A stretch of 64,000 nt of DNA from Thiobacillus sp. SCUT-2 (GTDB taxonomy: Bacteria > Pseudomonadota > Gammaproteobacteria > Burkholderiales > Thiobacillaceae): the NCBI RefSeq assembly GCF_035621355.1, contig NZ_CP141769.1:930001-994000 (forward strand), in the 5' to 3' direction. The position numbers and the translations under genes are program-made. Below are positions 20,532 through 27,291 of the stretch, in pieces. Under the pieces are notes generated by a model. The model worked only from the letters and a program-made list of their open reading frames with translations, did no database searches and was not told the origin of the DNA. Numbering within the stretch: position 1 is the first letter of the stretch; each line of letters starts with the position of its first letter.

Positions 20532-22037
20532 CTAGGCTTCCCGCCGCATTTGCGGGAAGAGGATGACGTCGCGGATGCTCGGGGAGTCGGTCAGCAGCAT
20601 CACCAGGCGGTCGATGCCGATGCCGCAGCCGCCGGTGGGCGGCAGGCCGTGCTCGAGCGCGCGGATGAAGTCGGCGTCGTAGTGCATCGCCTCCTCGTCG
20701 CCGGCCTCCTTCGCGCGCACCTGCTCCATGAAGCGCTCGGCCTGGTCCTCGGCGTCGTTGAGCTCGGAGAAGCCGTTCGCCATCTCGCGCCCGGTGATGA
20801 AGAGCTCGAAGCGCTCGGTGATGTCGGGCTGGGTGTCGGAGCGGCGCGCCAGCGGCGACACCTCGGCCGGGTAGTCGATGATGAAGGTCGGCTGGATCAG
20901 CTGCGCCTCGGTCGTCTCCTCGAAGAAGGTCAGCTGCAGGCCGCCGATGCCGTCGTGCTCGCGGTACTTGGCCTTCATCGCCTTGAACTGGGCGACCAGC
21001 CAGTCGCGGTCGTTGAGCTGCTCGACCGTGTATTCGGGGTGGTACTTGCGGATCGCCTCGACGATGGTGAGGCGGTCGAACGGCTTGCCGAGCTCGACGG
21101 TGTGGCCCTGATAGTTCACGGTCGTCGAGCCGGTCGCGGCGACCGCGGTGTGGCGGATCAGCGCCTCGGTGAAGTCCATGAGATACCGGTATTCGCGGTA
21201 GGCCTCGTAGAACTCCATCATGGTGAACTCGGGGTTGTGCCGCGTCGAGAGGCCTTCGTTGCGGAAGTTGCGGTTGATCTCGAACACCTTCTCGAAGCCG
21301 CCGACGACCAGGCGCTTGAGGTAGAGCTCGGGCGCGATGCGCAGGAACAGCTCCATGTCGAGCGCGTTGTGGTGGGTGATGAAGGGCTTGGCCGCCGCGC
21401 CGCCGGGGATCGGGTGCATCATCGGCGTCTCGACTTCGAGGAAGCCGTGGCCGGTCATGAACTCGCGGATCGACTGGATGATCTTCGAGCGGCGCACGAA
21501 GGTCTCGCGCGCGTCTTCGCTGGTGATGAGGTCGAGGTAGCGCTGGCGGTATTTCTGCTCCTGGTCGGCGAGCCCGTGGAATTTCTCCGGCAGCGGGCGC
21601 AGCGCCTTGGACAGCAGGCGGATCGATTTGGCCTGGATCGTCAGTTCGCCCTTGTTGGTCTTGAACAGCGTGCCGGTCACGCCGAGGAAGTCGCCGAGGT
21701 CCCAGTGCTTGAAGGCGTCGTGCGCATCAGTGCCGGTGAGGTCGTTCGAGACGTAGACCTGGATGCGGCCGCTCATGTCCTGCAGCGTGGCGAAGCTCGC
21801 CTTGCCCATCACGCGCTTCAGCATCATGCGGCCGGCGAGCCGCACCTGCACGCCCTCGGCTTCCAGCGCTTCCTTGGATTTGTCGCCGTGGTCGCTTGCG
21901 AGCTTGCCGGCGTAGTCGTGGCGCTCGAAGTCGTTGGGGAAGGCGACGCCCGCCTCGCGGATCGCGGCGAGCTTGGCGCGGCGCTCGGCGATGATCTGGT
22001 TCTCGTCGAGGGCAGGAGCGTTGGTTTCGGTGTTCAT
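20532..22037 (-). CDS. lysS: Lysyl-tRNA synthetase, class II
   Basis: 501 residues. LysS charges tRNA-Lys in the cytoplasm. An OB-fold anticodon domain ([29 protein letters not shown]) is followed by the class II core with motif 2 ([20 protein letters not shown]) and motif 3 ([13 protein letters not shown]). I start at [20 protein letters not shown], which is family-like, rather than 14 residues upstream. Confidence 0.97.
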   Translation of the reverse strand: MNTETNAPALDENQIIAERRAKLAAIREAGVAFPNDFERHDYAGKLASDHGDKSKEALEAEGVQVRLAGRMMLKRVMGKASFATLQDMSGRIQVYVSNDLTGTDAHDAFKHWDLGDFLGVTGTLFKTNKGELTIQAKSIRLLSKALRPLPEKFHGLADQEQKYRQRYLDLITSEDARETFVRRSKIIQSIREFMTGHGFLEVETPMMHPIPGGAAAKPFITHHNALDMELFLRIAPELYLKRLVVGGFEKVFEINRNFRNEGLSTRHNPEFTMMEFYEAYREYRYLMDFTEALIRHTAVAATGSTTVNYQGHTVELGKPFDRLTIVEAIRKYHPEYTVEQLNDRDWLVAQFKAMKAKYREHDGIGGLQLTFFEETTEAQLIQPTFIIDYPAEVSPLARRSDTQPDITERFELFITGREMANGFSELNDAEDQAERFMEQVRAKEAGDEEAMHYDADFIRALEHGLPPTGGCGIGIDRLVMLLTDSPSIRDVILFPQMRREA

Positions 22038-22170
22038 TGTCAGGATGGCAAAAGGGCAGGGGCCGGACACGGCCGGCAAACATTCAGTCAGGGCGCGGCA
22101 GGGTCCGGGCGGGCGGAAATTCCTGCAAAACCTCGGGCTGGCTCAAGGAAACGCGCAAAAACGTGACAAA

Positions 22171-22176
22171 ATTATA
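22171..22176 (-). promoter_or_regulatory. -10 box for lysS
   Basis: On the minus strand the perfect TATAAT lies 134 bases before the lysS start, in a local AT-rich patch (GATATAATTTTG). No good -35 is seen 16-18 bases upstream. Confidence 0.45.
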
Positions 22177-22207
22177 TCCGATCCAAGCCCATGATTTCCC
22201 GGCCTTA

Positions 22208-22340
22208 GGAGACCCTGAACAAGTCCTTCGACAGGCTCAGGCTGCGTCGTGAGCCTGTCGAAGGACGAACGGCATGTCGTTGATTCCGTTCGTGGTGAGC
22301 TTGTCGAACCATGAGCGGAATCAAGCTGTTCAGATACTCC
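22208..22340. repeat. 133-bp palindromic repeat element (REP/MITE-like)
   Basis: The element fills most of the 341-base gap between lysS and recQ. A 17-bp perfect inverted repeat (22223-22239 with 22250-22266, core CCTTCGACAGGCTCA) is followed by a 15-bp near-perfect stem (22282-22296 with 22308-22322, core GATTCCGTTCGTGGT). Both are enclosed by imperfect ends, GGAG then CTGAACA on the left and TGTTCAG then CTCC on the right. TTCGACAGGCTCA-type palindromes are familiar as dispersed intergenic repeats in proteobacteria. No transposase is encoded. Confidence 0.85.
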
Positions 22341-22378
22341 CATATACGCCGGAATTCCCCACGCCCCGCCCGATTCCC

Positions 22379-24175
22379 ATGTCCGACACGCCCCTAAAAC
22401 TGCTGAATCGCGTCTTCGGCTACCCCGCCTTCCGCGGCCAGCAGCAGGCCATCATCGAGCAGGTCGCGGGCGGCGGCGACGCGCTGGTGCTGATGCCGAC
22501 CGGCGGCGGCAAGTCGCTGTGCTACCAGATCCCGGCGCTCTTGCGCGAGGGGTGCGCGGTCGTGGTGTCGCCGCTGATCGCGCTGATGCACGACCAGGTC
22601 GCGGCGCTGCAGGAACTCGGCATCGCCGCGGCCTACCTGAATTCCAGCCTCGACGGCGCTGCCGCGATGCAGGTCGAGCGCGAGTTCGTGACCGGCCAGC
22701 TGAAGCTGCTGTACGTGGCGCCGGAACGCTTGCTGACGCCGCGCTTCCAGAGCCTGCTGGAGCAGGCGCGGCTCGCGCTCTTTGCAATTGACGAGGCGCA
22801 CTGCGTCTCGCAGTGGGGGCACGATTTCCGTCCCGAGTATCTCGGCCTGTCAGCGCTGCACGAGCGCTTCCCCGAAGTGCCGCGCATCGCGCTCACGGCC
22901 ACTGCCGACGCCGCCACGCGCGCCGAGATCGTCGAACGGCTCGACCTGCACGAAGCGCAAGTCTTTGCCGCCAGCTTCGACCGCCCCAACATCCGCTACC
23001 GCATCAGCGAGAAATCCGACCCGCGCCGCCAGCTGCTCGCCTTCCTCGACGAACACGCCGGCGAGGCCGGCATCGTCTACTGCAGCACGCGCAAGAAAGT
23101 GGAAGAAACCGCCGAGGCGCTCGTCCAGGCCGGCTACACCGCGCTGGCGTATCACGGCGGCATGGACAACGACACGCGCCGCCGCCACCAGGAGCGGTTC
23201 CTGCGCGAGGACGGCGTCATCATGGTCGCCACGCTCGCGTTCGGCATGGGCATCGACAAGCCCGATGTGCGCTTCGTCGCCCACCTCGACCTGCCGCGCT
23301 CGGTCGAGGGCTACTACCAGGAAACCGGCCGCGCCGGCCGCGACGGCGAGCCCGCCGAGGCGTGGATGGCGTGGGGCCTGCAGGACGTCGTGACGCAAAG
23401 ACGTTTTATCGACGAGGGCGAGGCCGAGGACACGCACAAGCGCATCGGCCACGCCAAGCTCGACGCCCTGGTCGGCCTGTGCGAAGCCGCCAGCTGCCGC
23501 CGCGTCGCGCTCTTGAGCTACTTCGGCGAAGCCAGCCAGCCCTGCGGCAACTGCGACGTCTGCCTCAACCCGCCCACGCTGTGGGACGGCACCGAGGCCG
23601 CGCAGAAGCTGTTGAGCACGGTCTACCGCACCGGCCAGCGCTTCGGCGCCGGCCACGTCATCGACGTGCTGCTCGGCAAGACCACCGAGAAAATCGACCG
23701 CTTCGGCCACAACCAGCTGAGCGTGTTCGGCATCGGCGCCAGCCAGAGCGACAAGGTCTGGCGTGCCGTGCTGCGCCAGCTCGTGGTGCGCGGCCTGCTG
23801 GAGGTCGATCACACCGCCTACGGCGCACTCAAGCTCACCCAGGCCGCCAAGCCCGTGCTGAAGGGCGAGGAAACCGTCATGCTGCGCGCCATCGAAGCGC
23901 GGCCGGCGCGCAAGAAATCGCGCCTCGCCCCCAGCTCCGGCGCCGGCGTCCACGACGACGAAGATCCCTTGTTCCTGTCCCTGCGCGCCTGGCGCCGCGA
24001 AACCGCCAACGAAAAGGGCGTGCCTGCCTACGTCATCCTGCACGACGCCACCCTGCGCGAGATCGCTGCGCGCCGTCCTGCCACGCTGGCGGAGCTGGGC
24101 GAAATTCCCGGGCTGGGTGCGAAGAAACTGGAGGCCTACGGCGAGGACGTGCTGGGGGTGGTGGCGGAGGGGTGA
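22379..24175 (+). CDS. recQ: ATP-dependent DNA helicase RecQ
   Basis: 598 residues. RecQ is a 3'-5' helicase of recombination and replication-fork repair. Walker A is PTGGGKSLCYQ, motif II is DEAHCVSQWGHDFRP, and motif VI is YYQETGRAGRDG. The RQC zinc cysteines are in EAASCRR and CGNCDVC, and an HRDC domain ends the protein (RPATLAELGEIPGLGAKKLE). I start at MSDTPLKLLNRVFGY. The 35 extra residues of the longer reading come partly from the repeat element upstream. The gene ends where the lower-GC island begins. Confidence 0.96.
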   Translation: MSDTPLKLLNRVFGYPAFRGQQQAIIEQVAGGGDALVLMPTGGGKSLCYQIPALLREGCAVVVSPLIALMHDQVAALQELGIAAAYLNSSLDGAAAMQVEREFVTGQLKLLYVAPERLLTPRFQSLLEQARLALFAIDEAHCVSQWGHDFRPEYLGLSALHERFPEVPRIALTATADAATRAEIVERLDLHEAQVFAASFDRPNIRYRISEKSDPRRQLLAFLDEHAGEAGIVYCSTRKKVEETAEALVQAGYTALAYHGGMDNDTRRRHQERFLREDGVIMVATLAFGMGIDKPDVRFVAHLDLPRSVEGYYQETGRAGRDGEPAEAWMAWGLQDVVTQRRFIDEGEAEDTHKRIGHAKLDALVGLCEAASCRRVALLSYFGEASQPCGNCDVCLNPPTLWDGTEAAQKLLSTVYRTGQRFGAGHVIDVLLGKTTEKIDRFGHNQLSVFGIGASQSDKVWRAVLRQLVVRGLLEVDHTAYGALKLTQAAKPVLKGEETVMLRAIEARPARKKSRLAPSSGAGVHDDEDPLFLSLRAWRRETANEKGVPAYVILHDATLREIAARRPATLAELGEIPGLGAKKLEAYGEDVLGVVAEG

Positions 24176-24269
24176 GCCGTATGTTCGATCGTCTTGTCCG
24201 GCGGATTGTTTTTGATGGCCGTTATTCGGCCAAAGCTGCCGCCGGTAATCGGTCCTCGGGGCGGCTGCT

Positions 24270-24416
24270 ATGGATTACGTACAGGACATTTACCACTGTC
24301 GTAACGGGGAGGTCCGCTTTACCCGGTCTCATTGGCTAAGATCGACACCAATTAGAGATGTTTACAATCAGCAGCCTGTAATGGCCCCAAAAGAAGATGC
24401 CACGGGAGCAGCTTGA
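24270..24416 (+). CDS. 48-aa ORF coupled to the GNAT-PIN fusion gene
   Basis: A 48-residue ORF, MDYVQDIYHCRNGEVRFT onwards, with a stop codon just upstream of its ATG and a GGGGCGG stretch before it. Its TGA overlaps the ATG of the large fusion gene (TGATG at 24414-24418), the usual sign of translational coupling. Composition is mixed and charged, without a membrane segment. I do not recognise it. It could be an antitoxin-like partner, a leader peptide or a remnant of a longer gene. The competing ORF at 24181-24339 in another frame has no such coupling. Confidence 0.45.
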   Translation: MDYVQDIYHCRNGEVRFTRSHWLRSTPIRDVYNQQPVMAPKEDATGAA

Positions 24417-26575
24417 TGACAAAAGCAGCGAATTCTTTCCATATCTTGAGCCGATTCGGCCAGACACAAGTCTACCTTGATCATGTGCGCAGGGCGGCTG
24501 ATACACACAAAGAAGAGCTTGGCTTTTTGCCTGGCAAGGTTTACGACGAGTTTGCGCGCAAGGAATGTCTCTACGTGTTGGTGGCGGACACACCCCAAGG
24601 CTCGAAGTACGCGGGGCACTTGATTTTTAGTCAGTCGTATCCGACCGCCAAGGTCATCCAGATGTACACGGACCCTGGTTTCAGACGAAACGGAGCGGCC
24701 ACAACTTTACTAAATCGGTTTAAAGCCGAGTTGACCGATGCAGGGTTTACATCGATATATGCCGGTGTCGCAGAAGACCTAGCCACAGCAAACGCCTTTT
24801 GGGAGCGACAACAATTTCATGTTCAAAGAATCAAGAAGGGGGGTGAATCTCGCAAGCGGGTCATCCTTCATCGTTGCCACGAACTAGACTCACCTCAGTT
24901 GTTTCCACGAAGTGGCCTCAACAAACACAATCCTCTCGGCCTCCAACCTCCTAAAGTCGGTAGCGATCTCCTCTTTCTGCTGGATTTAAATGTCGTTTTT
25001 GACCTTGCCGGACCTCGCCGCGCTCGTCACGAAAAGGCGGTTGGCCTTTTTCAGGCGGAGCGCTCGAACCTTTGTAGATTGGCAATTAGCGATGAGTTGA
25101 GAACGGAGTTAAAGGAGACAGCGACACCCGGAAAGATCGACCCCATGGAGGGGTTCATAGATATTCTCCCCGAGGTGCCGCTTCGGAAGTATGACCCCCT
25201 TGAGCCTCTATTGGCTGAACTACACGCTCTAGTGTTCCCTGAAAAAGAAAAGTTGTCGAGAAATGACAAATCCGACCTTCGACATATCGCGACTGCGGTC
25301 CAGCATGGCCTTGCAGGACTGATCACAAACGACGAATCCGTGCTTTCTGCAGCTCGGTCAATCAAGGATAAGTATGGCATCGAGCTAATTTCTCCCGATG
25401 CGTTCATGGCGGCCCGAATAGAGCCTCAAACAAACACGTTTGAAGGCCATGAAGACTTCGAATTGAGGCTCCACCATGTGGATAATGAGCACTCCGAGGC
25501 AATCCACGCCCTCTTGAAGGTGCAAGGAGTGCCTACATCACAGGTCACAACAGCATGGCTGCCCACGGGGTTGAACACCTTGGTTGCAACGCGTTTCGGT
25601 GTGTGGGCCACTAATGAGCTGGTGGGATATATCACCTGGTCTAATGCCTTGGCGACTGCAACGGTTCTTGCGCGCATGGCTGTCAACACCAAGCATGCTG
25701 CTGCTGCAGACGCTGCACGAATAATGCTCACATTCTTAATTGACCGCTTGCCGGCGGAGACCTCAGCGGCGCGTATTGATCTTGAGCTTCCTGGGTCACA
25801 GCCAGCAGTGCGAGAGGCCGCAATCAAGCTAGGGTTTAGAGGTGCTTCAGGGCAAGAAGGTCTATACAAGGTTGCCTTGGGCGGAGTCTTGACAGCTCAT
25901 ACTTGGGCGGTTCACCGGGAGCGACTTGAGCGTAACAACGGTGTCAGATTGCCAGATCAGATTCCGCATTTTCATGGACCCGACCAGCAGATTGCTGTAA
26001 TTGGCTCCGACGGTGATCAACGGTTTATTACGCTAGATGATCTTGAGTCGTTACTTGCACCGGCTCTCTTTTGCTTACCCGGGAGACCGGCAGTGATTAC
26101 CCCCATCCGGCGAGGCTATGCGGAGCCGTTGCTGGGCCATTCGGCACAAACATCCTTTCTGCCATCACCTAGAGCAACTCTTTTTCGTGATCGTCACTAC
26201 ATTTGTGCGCCAACCAGTCTCCGGCACTTTAAGCGTGGAACGTTGATGTTTTTCTATGAGTCCACTCGCAATGGGGGGCGCGCTGCTTTGGTCGCCATGG
26301 CTCGTGTTCGTCAAGCATATCTCAAGCACTGCAACGATCTCGGGGATGAAGATTTTGAGCAATCGGTGCTCAATGGAAAAACTATCAAGATAGTGGGAAA
26401 GTCAGTGCTCAAAACTGTGACCGTATTCGACAATATTTTCGTGCTGTCTCGTGCAGTACCGCTTAAGACACTTGTCAGTCTGGGATGTGGTTCGGCAACG
26501 AATTTGCTCACGACAAAACCCATATCATTTGTACAGACGCAGGCCATCTTGCAGGAAGCATTCAGCAATGACTGA
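24416..26575 (+). CDS. Multidomain protein: GNAT + PIN nuclease + GNAT-like + PUA/ASCH-like
   Basis: 719 residues. Residues 15-155 look like a GNAT acetyltransferase, with the acetyl-CoA loop in DPGFRRNGAATTLLNRF (86-102). Residues 185-335 look like a PIN RNase: D190 in LLDLNVVFDL, E227 in ISDELRTEL, D287 in KSDLRHIATA and D306 in LITNDESVL are the expected acidic residues. Residues 350-490 resemble a second, degenerate GNAT domain. Residues 555-680 (RRGYAEPLLG, GTLMFFYESTRNGGRAALV) resemble a PUA/ASCH fold. GGGAG lies before the ATG. It overlaps both neighbours. A role in RNA modification or cleavage is plausible but inferred; domain calls are by eye. Confidence 0.75.
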   Translation: MTKAANSFHILSRFGQTQVYLDHVRRAADTHKEELGFLPGKVYDEFARKECLYVLVADTPQGSKYAGHLIFSQSYPTAKVIQMYTDPGFRRNGAATTLLNRFKAELTDAGFTSIYAGVAEDLATANAFWERQQFHVQRIKKGGESRKRVILHRCHELDSPQLFPRSGLNKHNPLGLQPPKVGSDLLFLLDLNVVFDLAGPRRARHEKAVGLFQAERSNLCRLAISDELRTELKETATPGKIDPMEGFIDILPEVPLRKYDPLEPLLAELHALVFPEKEKLSRNDKSDLRHIATAVQHGLAGLITNDESVLSAARSIKDKYGIELISPDAFMAARIEPQTNTFEGHEDFELRLHHVDNEHSEAIHALLKVQGVPTSQVTTAWLPTGLNTLVATRFGVWATNELVGYITWSNALATATVLARMAVNTKHAAAADAARIMLTFLIDRLPAETSAARIDLELPGSQPAVREAAIKLGFRGASGQEGLYKVALGGVLTAHTWAVHRERLERNNGVRLPDQIPHFHGPDQQIAVIGSDGDQRFITLDDLESLLAPALFCLPGRPAVITPIRRGYAEPLLGHSAQTSFLPSPRATLFRDRHYICAPTSLRHFKRGTLMFFYESTRNGGRAALVAMARVRQAYLKHCNDLGDEDFEQSVLNGKTIKIVGKSVLKTVTVFDNIFVLSRAVPLKTLVSLGCGSATNLLTTKPISFVQTQAILQEAFSND

Positions 26576-27059
26576 GGTAGAAAATATCCTGATCTCGCTT
26601 GACCATCGCCATGCGCATAACATCTACGCTGGAACAAAAAAAGTTGAGCTGAGGCGCCGAGCACTTCATGTTAACGCTGGCGATATCGTCTGGATTTACG
26701 AAAAGGTCCCTGTCGGATCCATCACGGGCAGCGCAAGCATTACGGCGGTCCACATCAAATCTCCTGCCAAGCTATGGCGTCAGTTTGGTGCGGTGTCTGG
26801 GCTGTCAAAGGCCGAGTTTTTCGAGTATTTCGCTGGGCAGGGAACAGCATGTGCGCTAGAACTATCTGGGGCGCACAGGATTCCGAAACCATTGTCACTG
26901 GCGGCACTTAGAGCTGCCATCAGCAATTTTCAACCGCCGCAGTTCTTCCTTCGTCTTCAGACTAAGCAACCAATTTTGGCCGCGCTGCAGACGGCTAACG
27001 CTGATACCAAAAGAATTTTGCATCCGTGCATTCAACCCCAAACGTGTGCCATTGCATAG
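26568..27059 (+). CDS. ASCH/PUA-fold domain protein
   Basis: 163 residues. The first 70, ILISLDHRHAHNIYAGTKKV, then ELRRRALHV, GDIVWIYEKVPVGSITGSA, match the ASCH pattern (I-KP-Y-I-G-K--E-R, then GD-V-IY). ASCH domains are PUA-related and are thought to bind RNA. The remainder is helical with a Pro/Cys-containing tail. AGGAAG precedes the ATG, and the gene overlaps the fusion gene by eight bases, so the two are translated together. The similarity of its YEKVPVGS stretch to YESTRNGG in the fusion protein suggests the two share a fold. Confidence 0.75.
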   Translation: MTEVENILISLDHRHAHNIYAGTKKVELRRRALHVNAGDIVWIYEKVPVGSITGSASITAVHIKSPAKLWRQFGAVSGLSKAEFFEYFAGQGTACALELSGAHRIPKPLSLAALRAAISNFQPPQFFLRLQTKQPILAALQTANADTKRILHPCIQPQTCAIA

Positions 27060-27063
27060 GTTT

Positions 27064-27291
27064 ATGCGTCCTATCACCCGCCCTCTGCGAGCACCTGCCA
27101 AGACCAACAGTGATCGCTGGGAACAGCTAGTTTCGTTCGACGAAGAGTTGTTTATGGGAGCGCGATACTCTAGGAGGGGAGCAATAGGAGACAGATCATG
27201 GTTTCTAAAGACGGTGGTTGATCGCTTAGGTCGAGAGCCAGCCGTTCACCTTATGCTGGCATACAGGCAAGATAGCCTCTGCTGCGCTTAA
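27064..27291 (+). CDS. Small hypothetical ORF at the island end
   Basis: 75 residues from ATG at 27064 (a GTG at 27046 would overlap the ASCH gene). It has low-GC codons like the island and a clear run from SDRWEQLVSFDEELF to the stop. Not recognised; it may be a third island gene or the truncated end of a larger one. Its TAA overlaps the pepN TAA on the opposite strand (TTAA at 27288-27291). Ribosome-site support is poor. Confidence 0.35.
   Translation: MRPITRPLRAPAKTNSDRWEQLVSFDEELFMGARYSRRGAIGDRSWFLKTVVDRLGREPAVHLMLAYRQDSLCCA

Larger units (their letters stand above)
24176..27287 (+). other. Lower-GC accessory island between recQ and pepN
   Basis: The whole gap between the recQ stop and the pepN stop is compositionally different. 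Three 60-base lines I counted inside (from 24901, 25021 and 26401) have 32, 33 and 28 G+C, while a recQ line (23401) has 38. Codon choice also changes, with many A/T-ending codons. Four plus-strand ORFs fill it in an operon-like way. No tRNA, direct repeat, integrase or transposase is visible at either end. Confidence 0.75.

Noticed and set aside
24216-24232. TGGCCG TTATT CGGCCA hairpin as recQ terminator
   Set aside because: The stem is only 6 bp and no T run follows on either strand, so it cannot be called a terminator.
24181-24339. 52-aa ORF starting MFDRLVRRIVFDG at the island's left edge
   Set aside because: It overlaps the 48-aa ORF in another frame, lacks a coupling signal to the next gene and has no ribosome site. 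Kept as an alternative only.
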